This document shows positions 29,313-40,277 of a stretch of 64,000 nucleotides of DNA, in pieces; the stretch's first letter is position 1, and each line of letters starts with the position of its first letter. Source of the stretch: Mesorhabditis belari (lineage: Eukaryota; Nematoda; Chromadorea; Rhabditida; Rhabditidae); NCBI GenBank assembly GCA_958450365.1, contig CAUEEP010000728.1, positions 1,054,001 through 1,118,000 of the forward strand, given 5' to 3'. The translations under genes were made by a program, and so were the position numbers. Below the pieces are notes generated by a model that made no database searches, was not told the origin of the DNA, and worked only from the letters and a program-made list of their open reading frames with translations.

Positions 29313-32300
29313 CTAAAAGTCTCCTCCACCAAAATCTCCGCCGCCGAAATCACCTCCACCGAAATCTCCACCACCAAAATCATTTCCACCTACATCGCTT
29401 GAATCAAAGAAACCACCACCATCTCCACCATCTCCATAGTCATTATTGCCTGAAAGATCTTGTTTTAAGCTTTCTTTTTAAATGTATTTTGTGCTTTAAT
29501 CGATCAGGGTTAACCCAAAACCAAAGCTCAGCAATTTCTTTAGCGTTTAGCTTGGTTTAGTCCGGTTTTTAAGCACTTTTACAAAAAAAAAAGTTGCCTA
29601 CAGCCATTCCCTAAAGATTACCGTAGAAATTCTAATAGGTTGATGCATAAGTCTTTTCGTTTTTTCCGTACTTCTGTTAAAAAGTAACAAATTCACCAAT
29701 TAATCTATAGTTTGCTCTATAAAAAAAGTGTTTTTTTGTTCAATTTGCATCTTTTTAAATGAATTTCGGTTCCCTTTCAAGCAAATTCGAGAGTGAAAAA
29801 CGCCTTTTTCGTAAAAATCTATAAAAAAACTCTACGGAAAAATTGGCTGAATGAATTTCTCTGAAATTTTGGCGAAATATCAAACGTTTTTTTTCTCTAT
29901 CTTTTATCTATTGACACGAAGATAGGTTTTCTTTAGCTAAGGTGTCTAAACCGCATCATCGAGTTAGCCCTTTTTGACTACCCGACTTCATACTCTCAAG
30001 AAAATCCAGGCATTAAATATTTTTAAACCCGTTTTAATGTTATTTTGCAGAAAAATAATTGCTTTTTCTAATGAAATCAACCGTAGTTTAATTGGTGCAT
30101 TTGTTGGCTTGAAACGGCAGACGAAAAGGAACAAAAACACTTATGCATCAACCTAATAATAGAGATAGTTGTAGAAATAGCCCTAGAAAGTGCTTTTATA
30201 GGCTCTTCTATTAGAATATTTACGGTACTTTTAGTCAATTGGTCAATAGACTTATACTTTGTTTATTCTTATTTAATTTTTGTGTCTTACCGTAATCCCC
30301 ACTTCCGTAGTTGTCTCCAGTCTGATCGTAGTCATTGTAATGTGTGTCTTGACCATCCTAAAGAGTATCGTTTAGTAAAGAAAATATAAAATAGAATGGA
30401 TATTCTTTAGATAGATCAATCTCACCCCAACAGGCTCACTGCTCGAAGTCGTTTGATCGTTGGTGCTCTGTGCGGTGGTGTTGTTGCCCGAGTCGCCATA
30501 GTTGTAGTAGTTGTTGGTGATGTTTGTATCGTTGTCCTGGAAATGGTTGGAAGTTCATCAAAATTGGATGTAGAGAAAACTCACCGAATAGTATCCACCT
30601 CCAAATCCACCGCCTCCACCATATCCACCATATCCACCGCCGTAACCGCCTCCCCAGCCACCGCCCCAGCTATGATAGCTTGGAGAGAAAAAGCTGCCAA
30701 CTCCTGGAAAATGGTTTTACACCTCAAGTTTGCCTATTTCTTGCGGCTGACATGAGTAATTTGTTAAGAACTGTGACATAAATCGGTTCTTCTCGCAAAT
30801 CCGAGTCTTTTCATTATGAAAAGCTATAATATGCAAAATTCGGAGTCGATAAATGTTTGCAAAAGTTTTTCTTCTTTTTCAGCTCTCACTTTAACCCACC
30901 ATATCCAAGGAGTGATCCCATGAGCAGTCCGGATCCCAAACCCAAACCCGATCCACCCCCGAAACCGCCGCCACCACCATATCCACCGCCTCCATAGCCA
31001 CCACGATCTTGCACGATCACTAAAAGTGACAAAGATATATGAATCCTAAAGCCAACCAACCAGTCGTGTGAGAAGGCGTTCCACCGTAATACCCGCCTCC
31101 GTTATTGTGGCCAGGTGCAGTATATCCACCGGGTGGCGGTGGTTGGCTAGGGTATGCTTGAGCGCCCGCATAGGGTGGAGGAGCCGGTCCCGGGTTGTAG
31201 GCTAAATAAAAACAAAGTATAAAAAAAGGTCAAAGATGTTCTTACTCTGTGGTTGATATCCACCGGCAGCGATTGGAGGATTCGAAGGATACGTGTTAGG
31301 AGCCTGTGGCGGAGCGTCTGGGTACTTTCCCGGTGGCGCTAAAATGATAAAATCATTATTGGAGTTTTCTAAAACGTGTCAACTTTCAAAACTTATGATA
31401 ATCATGTCTCTATTTTTGTCTAATCTGTCTACTTTTGGTTTGTTTCAATTTCCTTTGTGAATGCGAACAGGATCAGAACAAACAGGGTGGATAAAATTGA
31501 GATAAAGAAAGCTCTAACTCTGTAAGCTTTCAAAATTTCTAAATTTAGAAAGCTTAAAGCTTTTAAACTAAATCTAAATCTTTTAAACGATACCATAAGC
31601 TCCATTTTGTTGTGATTGTCCAGGTGGTGGTGGGCCTTGCGCGGCTTGTGGCGGGGGATTCGGCTTCGGAAGGGTTTTCATGATCTCCGTGAACCAGCCT
31701 CTAAAAACGTAAATTTGTAAGTGACGCTAAGCTCCGTACGCAATTCTGATAACCTGTTGTGCTTTTCTAAAACTCACTCCAAATCGGCATCACTCGCAAA
31801 AAGCAACCAATGCACATTTTCGGCGCGCGGATCAAGCCCGATTCCGACCAAATGATGTACGGAGTGACCGTCGGGTAAAGAGGGACGTCTGGCTGAAAGA
31901 GATAAATGTAAAATACTCGAAATACTGTAAATACTGTAAGAAATACTGCCTAGTAAATTTTTAAAATATATTTCAAATGATTACTTGGCATTCGATCGGT
32001 CATCAAACCAACACAAATGTACGGGACCACATCTTTCAACAGGACACTCCCAGCCGGTTTTCGATCTCCCTAAAAGTTGAATTTTTATTGTGCTCAGCTT
32101 TAGACTTCAAGAATTTCAGAATACTCATCAGTCAAACATTTTTGTACACAAATTTCCTTTAAAACTGACACGTCCAAGAAAAGTTTCAAATGAATTTAGT
32201 GAAAAAAACCAGATGCTGGCTCAATCAGACCTAATTCTAAAGTCTACAAGTGCAAAAGCTAAAAAAACCATTAATAAAACCAACCTTTTCATCGTACCAG

Positions 32301-32410
32301 CATAAACGAGAATCCGAGAAAAGAATGAGATGATTTTTCTTCCATTTACTCCCCAAAAGTTGCTTCTTAAAGCGCATCACCTCACCCTCTTTCAACTTTC
32401 GAATGTCCAT
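29313..32410 (-). CDS. PH-domain protein with Pro/Tyr-rich and Gly-rich tail
   Basis: Eleven exons: 32410-32285, 32069-31985, 31892-31778, 31700-31594, 31338-31246, 31201-31061, 31019-30900, 30703-30585, 30536-30426, 30357-30291 and 29449-29313. All join in frame to give 406 aa. Residues about 6-118 form a pleckstrin-homology domain: first strand with KEGEVMRFKKQLLG, then KWKKNHLILFSDSRLCWY, and the closing helix with the invariant Trp111 (GWFTEIM). A proline/tyrosine-rich linker (about 119-215, many PPP and YP motifs) follows, then glycine-rich segments with a short hydrophobic stretch (GSGLLMGSLLGYG). The end is acidic, with repeated GGGDF. PH domains bind phosphoinositides or proteins at membranes; the tail looks disordered and possibly aggregation-prone. 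ATG 32410 lies two bases after a TTTCAG acceptor, so trans-splicing is likely. I do not know a named orthologue. Confidence 0.88.
29635..30156. mobile_element. mariner-type nonautonomous element without SINE (522 bp)
   Basis: Same family as 9405-10169 but with the SINE target site intact (CTCAAGAAAATCCAGGCATT once only, at 29995-30014). TA flanks at 29633-29634 and 30157-30158. It sits in the last intron of the PH-domain gene. Confidence 0.9.
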
Positions 32411-32415
32411 TTCTG

Positions 32416-33597
32416 AAAAAAAATATTCACATTAACAAAGAAATCAAAATCAAAACCATTTCAATAAATAAATATCAATAAACAATTCTTATCTAATTTT
32501 TCTAGTAAAGAAAAGAGGAAAAACAGGTGAAGAAATGGTTATTTATTGGAAAGATTGACAAAAGAGGTAAAGAAAGAAAACTTTGTTGAAGTTTTCGTCA
32601 ACTTTTTAGCCAGCATTGAAATCTTGTCTAGGATGGGGATATTTTGAAATAAAAAACGTCTTTTCTGCAAAAAAAGGCCAAGGGGTAGAAAAATGAGCGA
32701 AATCTCGGTAATGACTCATCGCTTTGTGGGAAAATGGCAAATTTTTCCGAAAACAAGAGAAAAAGCGCGGGTTTTCGCGATTTCAAAATGACTTAGCTAC
32801 TAAAAATTTCATAAATTGTATATTCAAATGACGAATAGATGCGAATAGATGCGAATAGATGCGAATAGATGCGAATAGATGCGAATAGATGCAAGTTTTC
32901 GAAACAAAAGCGACTTAGAAAGCGACTCTGGCAAGCTTAGAAAGTTCACGTACAAAATTTTTTCTCAAAGTTTACCAATTAAAGTTTGTTTTAGATAAAT
33001 ATGATTAAATCAGCTTTCGAAATAAAGTACAGCGTTGTTTTTTTGAGAATTGATACTTTCAATTAAGCTTCACCCACTAAAAACATTTGCTATTGCGGTT
33101 TTTGACGAGCAAAGCATCTTGATTTAGAAATTTTCCGGGAAGAGGTATTCTAGAGGAAAAATCAATTCTAAAGAGTTGGCATTTTTCTTTTTATAGAAAA
33201 ACTTGTGAAAATTGCTCAACCAAAAGTGCTCTACTAAAAGGCTAAAAAAGGGAATAAAGGAAGAGTAAAGGGGGAAACGATTCGAAGAAATGATTTCTCC
33301 GGTTTGCATTAAAAAATAAAGCATTTCATTACACAAAGTAACATTACAAATTGTCGAATCGCATAAACCTTTTGTAAAGCGCTAGTTTTTTTTGGAAAAT
33401 AGAAGTTTTAATTTTGTTCTTTTGTTCTCTGTGAAGGAAAAATGAAATGCAAAAAGAATTCGGGTTTAATTCAAAGCATGAAACTTATTTTAAACAAAAT
33501 TCATAAGTTTTCAAGAGAATTCTAGAGTTTTTTTTGAATAAAGTCAACACAAATTCTTGTAGAAAAATGGCATGAAAAGGTGAACGGAATATAGTTA
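32416..33597. other. upstream of PH-domain gene, no gene seen
   Basis: Contains a short 10-bp tandem, GCGAATAGAT (32836-32890, about six copies). Otherwise AT-rich sequence without supported exons; presumed promoter of the minus-strand gene. Confidence 0.45.
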
Positions 33598-33863
33598 CCG
33601 TAAACACTGTAATAGTACCCCACCGCCCTCGTACAGTCGCGTAGTCGCAAAAGTTTGTTCGTATTTCATTTTTTTTCAAAGCGCCCGTACTTTCAAAAAA
33701 TGCGTCTTTGGTATCAAAAAATAGCTGAAATTCGGGGCTATTTTTTGATACCTAAGCGAGCATTCTAGCTTAAACCAGTGTCGAGAAAAACTCGCTCAAA
33801 GCTAGACTACGCAACACTCCACACCGTCATTATGGGGCTGGGGTACTATTACAGTATTTACGG
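33598..33863. mobile_element. MITE family A, full copy (266 bp)
   Basis: Ends CCGTAAACACTGTAATAGTA and TACTATTACAGTATTTACGG with TA flanks (33596-33597, 33864-33865). Same length as the copy at 3519-3784 and very similar throughout. Confidence 0.9.
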
Positions 33864-34544
33864 TAAGTGTCGATTTCAAAATACATCATAAAAACAATTA
33901 AACTACATGTGAGTAATGAAAAATTTTCTTTTCCAATGTGGCCAAGAGATCGATTTTTTCGGTGGGTGGGAAAAATGGGGAAAATGGAGAAAGAAAAAAA
34001 AGTGGGAAAGAGTCCCAAACACAAATGATGAAAGAGAGCTCTTTTCCATTTTTCTCTCAAAATTTCTCGAGTTCTCTCGAAAATTCCTTGATTTTCTCAA
34101 AAAATTTCTCTGCATCTCTCAGTTTTTCCTTCTTCTTATATGTTTGTTTTGAGGTTTTTTTTGTTTTTTGTTTCTTTTCGTGAGCCTTTTTGGTCGATAA
34201 AACTCTCTGTTTCTCTAAAAAAAGCTCAATATTTTTTTATTTTTTGTTAACACGATGATGAAAAGTGTAAAGAATTAATGAATAGTGAGTAATGAATAAT
34301 GAAATAGTGAATGAAATAATGAATAATGAATAATGAATAATGAAAATTTGAAAAATGAATAGATTTTATAAAGATTTTCAATGAATTTTGAAAAAAAATA
34401 TTGTTTAAAGATTGTTTTAAAAGTTAAATGATTTTCATTTTTTTGCATTTGAATTGAAGATATTGTTTATTGACTGAATACTTCTTTATACTCTAAGAAT
34501 AAGATTTTAGATTTTTTCAACTATAGACTATAGATTTTAAACTA

Positions 34545-35008
34545 CCGTATTTTCTCTAATAGTAGTGCACCCCGACAAGCCAAGTTGATGACTATTTTAC
34601 GGTTTCCAAGTTTTCCCAGAAGTCCAACACTCTAATCCTCCACAAGATCTCATCGTCAGCTACATTTTCCGACCTCAAATCGATAGGTTCTGATAAGCGG
34701 TTCTCGAGATTTCGAGCAATTTAGGCGATGCTCACGGTGCACTACTATTAGAGGGAAGCCGGTATATTATTCCAGGTTAGGCTAGTAGATCAGAACGATC
34801 TGTCTCCCTAATATTTCCCCATGAGCCGAGTTGATGACTATTTTACAGTTTCCAAGTTTTCCCAGAAGTCCAACTCTCAAATCCCCCACAAGATCTCATC
34901 GTCAGCTACATTTTCCGACCTCAAATCGATAGGTTCTGATAAGCGGTTCTCGAGATTTCGAGCAATTTAGGCGATGCTCACGGTGCACTACTATTGGAGA
35001 AAATACGG
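34545..35008. mobile_element. MITE family B with internal duplication (464 bp)
   Basis: Ends CCGTATTTTCTCTAATAGTA and CTATTGGAGAAAATACGG with TA flanks (34543-34544, 35009-35010). About 180 bp of the interior (starting GTTGATGACTATTTTACGG) is present twice, at about 34585 and 34811, with a degenerate internal end between the copies. Confidence 0.85.
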
Positions 35009-35076
35009 TATCTAAATCATTAACTTTTAAACATAATTTGTTTTCGATTTACTTAATGTGAAAGATCAAAAAAATC

Positions 35077-35423
35077 GGGTCACGCAACTCCAGGCGCTTG
35101 ATTTAGCCTCCAGAGTATCGGATTTCAATGAACTTTTTTAAATTGAAAAGCCAACATTTTAAGCTATCTAATGATACCTATCACTTAGAATTTTCTTTTA
35201 AAAAAAGTGGCCCAAAAGCCGAAAAAAAAAACCTTACCGAGACGAGAAAATTCCTCGTTATTTTTGTTAATTCTTGATAAGGTTTTTGGTCGACTTTTTC
35301 AAAAGAAAAATAAGTGATGCATATCATTAGATAGCTTAAAATGTTGGCTTTTAAATTTTTAAAAAAGTTCATTGAAATCCGATACTCTGGAGGCTAGATC
35401 AAGCGCCTGGAGTTGCGTGACCC
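35077..35423. mobile_element. palindromic element (347 bp)
   Basis: Arms of about 105 bp start GGGTCACGCAACTCCAGGCG and end in the inverse. I could not identify a target duplication. Frames inside (35181-35372) are not coding. Confidence 0.75.
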
Positions 35424-35724
35424 ATTTGTCGCGTTAATTTTTCGTTAAGCAATTCGTTTTATTTTGTTTATTAAACATAAAGTAGGCCTAGATTAATAGT
35501 TTTAAAGTATTTACAGCAACGTTTATTACGTGGATATGTTTTGTTTATGTAGAAAAAGATAAAAATCGAAATGAAATATTGAAAATGATTGAGAGAAAGA
35601 CATGAAATGTGAAATTGGATCAAAATGAGAAGTAAAAACAAAGAAGTAAAGAAAAGAAAAAGAGGAGAAGAGATCACAGAAAAACAAAAATCAAGATGGA
35701 CCATCAAGCACCTGAATTTTGATG

Positions 35725-36300
35725 GATCAAAAATGATACAGAAAAGTGGGTTTTTGTTTTTGAAAACTTTAAGATATGTGACAAAGACTTTAAGATATAT
35801 TGCCTCATTGTTGCCTCATTGTTGCCTCTTAAAAGAAATTCCGAAACAAGTAAAACAAAATGAAAACTCGGAAAAGGTTTCTTTGAGAGGTGGCTGCTGT
35901 GTAGACGTCACGATTACATACCGTATTTCTTCGAATAGAAGACCGGGTAAAAGTATCATCGCGTACTCCTGCGTAGCAGCCCTTTTAAAATTTCTTTTCT
36001 GCATAAAAGCTTTCAATCAAGTGCTATAGGGCTGGAAAATGACTCAAAAATACCACATGAGCTAACAAATTTTTGAGCCATTTTTCAGCTCTATAGCACT
36101 TGATTGAAAGCTTTTATGTAGAAAAGAAATTTTAAAAGGAGCTGCTCCGCAGGAGTACGCGATGATACTCTTCACCCGGTCTTCTATTCGAAGAAATACG
36201 GTAAATCATAATTATTGCAAGCACACGACTCCTTCACGGTTTTTGAAAACTGTAAGATATGTGACAAAGACTTTAAGATATATTGCCTTATTGTTGCCTC
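35725..36300 (-). pseudogene. duplicate of the last part of the ET-module gene, split by a MITE
   Basis: 36236-36430 (end of the final exon of the ET gene plus its 3' flank) has a tandem copy at about 35745-36235. In the copy the sequence is interrupted by the 281-bp MITE C. The copy includes the stop-codon region (TTAAAAGAAATTCCGAA on the plus strand) and part of the cysteine-coding segment. It is non-functional in isolation. Confidence 0.8.
35921..36201. mobile_element. MITE family C, long palindrome (281 bp)
   Basis: Ends CCGTATTTCTTCGAATAGAA and its complement, with arms of about 125 bp and TA at 35919-35920 and 36202-36203. The tandemly duplicated neighbour keeps the uninterrupted sequence GATTACATAAATCGTAATT (around 36384-36402), which shows the pre-insertion site and proves a single TA was duplicated. 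Confidence 0.93.
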
Positions 36301-39300
36301 TTAAAAGAAATTCCGAATCAAGCAAAACAAAATGAAAAGTCGGAAAGGGTTTCTTTGAGAGGTGGCTGCTGTGTAGACGTCACGATTACATAAATCGTAA
36401 TTATTGCAAGCACACGACTCCTCCACGAATTCTCCACGTAGCCATTTCTTCGCGCAACCGAGTTGAATCTAGAAATTAAGCAAAAATTTTTGAAATCCAC
36501 TTGATACATTCAGTCTTTTTTCAGATCAATAACCAATTTTACATAGCTTGGGCGTAGTTTACTTTCAAAAATTTTTACTTCAGGATTAAGTGTCGTTGAA
36601 AAGGATTTTACATCTAAGGATTTTCTCTAAGGATTTTCTCTAAGGATTTTACAATATTTACAGCAAACTTTCCCCCACCTGACTACTCATAGAAACATTC
36701 ATACATCCTTGCTTCTCCGAGGTAATTTGTTGACCTAAAAGTTTTCTGTGAAACTCAAAAACCTCTTAAATGCACCATTCGGTAAGAGTTGTTGATGACG
36801 AGCAAATGTGCAATAATGGCCAATGCATCGATTCTGTTTACACGAGGCGGTGATCGCCGCCTCTTGTGCGTTCACATCACAATTATAGCACTGGCGAAAG
36901 GGAAGATCATGGGGAGAACTGAAAGTGGATTTGTGATTCTATTTGTGATGTGAAAAAAGACTCTATTTTTATTTGTTATCAATCGGAAATTGAACTTTAG
37001 GCAACTTACGGCGGCTGTGCATTCCGATATGCTTGTTTTGCATGATTACAGTAAGGTCGATTGCAGATGCAATGTCGTCGCGGTACACCGGAGCCTCTAG
37101 AATAAATAGTAAGGAATGGGTAAGAAAGATTTCCGGAGAGATGATTGAACGGCTTTTCAATTGCAATTGCTCTAACCACTCAGCTATCCGATATCTTTTT
37201 GCCAGAGAGGAAATAGCAAATACAAGGGGAAGAGAAAAGAAAAAAAGAGAAGGAAATAAGCTATAAGTCTATAAGTTAACAAAAATGATAATGATCTTGT
37301 AAATCTCTCTTACCTGCTCATTGTCACACAAATCTTTGATGTATGATAGAAAAGCTCGGGTCCTTTATGGAAAAATGGAAGTGATGGGGGACCATAGCCA
37401 CAACCGGATGCTCCAGTGGCTGAATCCTCGTGACACCTAAAAGCTTCAAGATAAACTTTCTAGCATTTTCTAAAAGATTTCCTTAGAAAAGTACTCTTTC
37501 TGGCCTTTAGGGCCTTAATTTAGGGTTCAAGGACTAGAACTAGAACTATTAGGTTGACGCATAAGTCTTTTCGTTTTTTCCGTACTTCTGTTAAAAAGTA
37601 ACAAATTCACCAATTAATCTATAGTTTGCTCTATAAAAAAAGTGTTTTTTTGTTCAATTTGCATCTTTTTAAATGAATTTCGGTTCACTTTCAAGCAAAT
37701 TCGAGAGTGAAAAACGCCTTTTTCGTAAAAATCTATAAAAAACTCTACGGAAAAATTGGCTGAATGAATTTCTCTGAAATTTTGGCGAAATATCAAACGT
37801 TTTTTTTCTCTATCTTTTATCTATTGACACGAAGATAGGTTTTCTTTAGCTAAGGTGTCTAAACCGCATCATCGAGTTAGCCCTTTTTGACTACCCGACT
37901 TCATACTCTCAAGAAAATCCAGGCATTAAATATTTTTAAACCCGTTTTAATGTTATTTTGCAGAAAAATAATTGCTTTTTCTAATGAAATCAACCGTAGT
38001 TTAATTCGTGCATTTGTTGGCTTGAAACGGCAGACGAAAAGGAACGAAAAGACTTATGCATCAACCTATTAGAACTATTGGGTTGGTGAATTTAAAACTG
38101 CGGGACTTTGAACTAAAATTTATTGAACATAAAACCATAAATTCATTCGAAATAATTTCCATTATTATTGACGACTTTTGCCCATTTTACAGGCAATTTG
38201 CGGATTCCTCTTTCGTAGTAGGATTTTGGTTTTGAATCGAAAAACTCAAAGCCAATTTCTGACTGCTTCTTCCGAATCGAAGTGTTCTCCCGCAAGCTCA
38301 TTACTCATGATCCGGAATAAATAGTAATCAAAAGGGGCGAGGTCCGCACTGTATGGGGAATGCGTCAAAAGTTCCCAAACAAGGCTATTTATTCTAGAGC
38401 TAGTCAGTTTTGCGACATGAGGGCGCGCGTTGTCGTGGATGAGAACGATCTTTGACTTGGAGGGCCTATTCTTCTTTAGGGATACACCTTTCCCAACTGT
38501 TCACTGTATTTGATTGCATTAACGATCGTCTTGCTATCCAGCAACTCCCAGTCCACCACTCCCTCCATATCCCAGAAAACGCAGAGCATAAACTTCTTCT
38601 GGCTTAGGGTCAACCCCTAACTCTTCTCCCAATTCACGCCATGACACCCGATGGTCGTTGGTAATAAGTTTGAGTAATTTGGAGTCATCCAGTTGGGGTG
38701 CCACTCCACGGCCCTCTGCTTCTTTCAAAGATTTGTCCCCAGATCGAAACTTGGCAAACCCTACTCGACACGTTCTTTCGGAAGGTGAGTCCTCCCCATA
38801 TATCTTTTTAACATTAGCAGCTGCCAAGCCTGCACTGTGCTCTTGTAGGAACTCATGAAACATGACATGGCGAATATGTCCCGGTGGCAGATTGTCAAGT
38901 GCATTATTATATTATGCATATTTGAAAGAGACGTAATTCCCTATCGTAATCCTACTGTCCCTTCGCAACATGATAGTTTTTCTAGGGTTATAATTAAAAC
39001 AAATTTACTCACCAATGCCCATAGCAGGTATCCCCACAGTCGGGATCTCTCTCCGAGCATTTCCGGCAAGTGATATTCTTTCGATATTGAAAACTTTGAT
39101 GTAGCAAATAGATGTGATCGTTACAGTTATGACCTAAAAATGAAATTGACAAACACGTTCTTTTTCTCGTTTAATCTCTATTTTTAGTGAATATTTCTAA
39201 AATCTTCTCATCCTTTTCCCTATAATCAATCATATTTTCGATGGGAGAGCCAATGTTACACAACATTCTCATGCTTTGATTGATCATTCATAACATCGAA

Positions 39301-40277
39301 ATTTCAAAGATTTTCATCTCAAATCTCATCAAATCCAAGTGTAATCGTTAAAATTTGATGAATCAAAAAGGGGAACATTAGAGTGACAATGAAATGGGAT
39401 GTAGCTACATCCCATTTCATTGTCAGTCTACATGTAGACTCTAAGAGAGAGTCTACATCCCATCTCATTGTCAGCTTTCAACGCTTAACTGTTTCCAATC
39501 AACTAGAGTTTAAATAAATACAATTTAGGCAGTAAGCTGAGTATTTCACCTCTACAAACACATTGTAGATGATCAGGGAAATGATCGAAATCGCATATCT
39601 CTTGAGTTCTCGCCGGGTTCTCGATACAGCCCTGAAGATTCAATGAATTCTTCAATGAATTAGATTCAATGAATTGATGGTTACCCTACATTTCATATCA
39701 AGATGAATTTGAAATAAATATTATCTTTTAAGCCTTAAGAATAATATTATCTTTTGTGCTCACTTTTGTGATCCGAAATGAGCCTTTGATTTCGGTAGGC
39801 TTTCGCTCAATGAAACACATCTCCGAACTGCACAAACCCATCTGGAAAGTTCGCTTATTGATATCTTGTTTCAAATTCTTAAGCTTAATTGTAAGTTCAT
39901 TATAAGTAGAATTGCAATATCTTTCACAGAAGGCAATAAAAAACAGATCATCAATCACTTTTTGCAAGGGTTTTTTTTCACGCACACTTGCACGCTTGAC
40001 AACAGGTTGAAGATCGAATTTCATTCCGGGAAATTCAAGGAAAAAACCGGCCACTTGAAAGTGATGTGAACAGTGCTAATGTTTTGGAAATGATATTGAT
40101 GTGCTCAAGTCATAAATTTAGATCAAATAGATATGATCTCACCTGGCAATTGCATGGCTCCGAGTGGCAAATCCCGGTACACGAGAAGCACGATTGAGCA
40201 TGGCTTGTCGAGGGGAGATTCGACGAGAGAAACCCCACAAACCACACCATTCCGAAACCCCAATAGAAAGCGATCAT
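36301..40277 (-). CDS. secreted protein with three ET-type cysteine modules
   Basis: Nine exons: 40277-40143, 39841-39764, 39631-39550, 39133-39013, 37436-37314, 37096-37010, 36918-36776, 36734-36679 and 36468-36301. All join in frame to 330 aa. A clear signal peptide (about 1-28) precedes three cysteine-rich modules. Each follows the order CxxC ... CxxxxC/CxGxxC ... GC ... CxC-x4-CN. Examples are CVCRGHNCN, HCICNRPYCN and CACNNYDLCN at the module ends. This is the pattern of the nematode ET module (Pfam ET), an extracellular disulfide-rich domain of unknown function. The C-terminus is hydrophobic (FRLFILFCLI) and could be a GPI signal or short anchor. The donor at 36775 (GTGCAT) is weaker than the others. 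The big intron 37437-39012 contains two transposons. The last exon has a partial tandem duplicate downstream. Confidence 0.87.
37549..38069. mobile_element. mariner-type nonautonomous element without SINE (521 bp)
   Basis: Same family as 9405-10169, with TTAGG at the left end, CCTAT at the right and TA flanks (37547-37548, 38070-38071). It sits in an ET-gene intron between that exon's flank and a mariner remnant. A duplicate of this flank at 54698-54830 lacks the element. Confidence 0.88.
38078..38878 (-). pseudogene. degenerate mariner transposase
   Basis: The minus strand encodes the helix-turn-helix N-terminus (38863 downward: FHEFLQEHSAGLAAANVK and following), a jump past the central part, and then catalytic-domain remains. 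These include HDNARPHVA (second catalytic Asp) and the D34D-type YSADLAPFDYYLF (third Asp), interrupted by stops and a frame change. The first catalytic block is missing. The left terminal repeat TTGGGTTGGTGAATT with TA is visible at 38076-38092; the right terminal repeat is not found. Clearly inactive. Confidence 0.88.

Noticed and set aside
30453..30781. Two overlapping plus-strand frames of 85-100 aa
   Set aside because: They are antisense shadows of the Gly-rich exons of the PH-domain gene on the minus strand.
39784..40054. Extension of the ET-gene second exon upstream (frame open to 40054)
   Set aside because: The open part has no cysteine-module pattern, and a CTTTCCAG acceptor at 39842 joins the signal-peptide exon in phase, which fits the module spacing.
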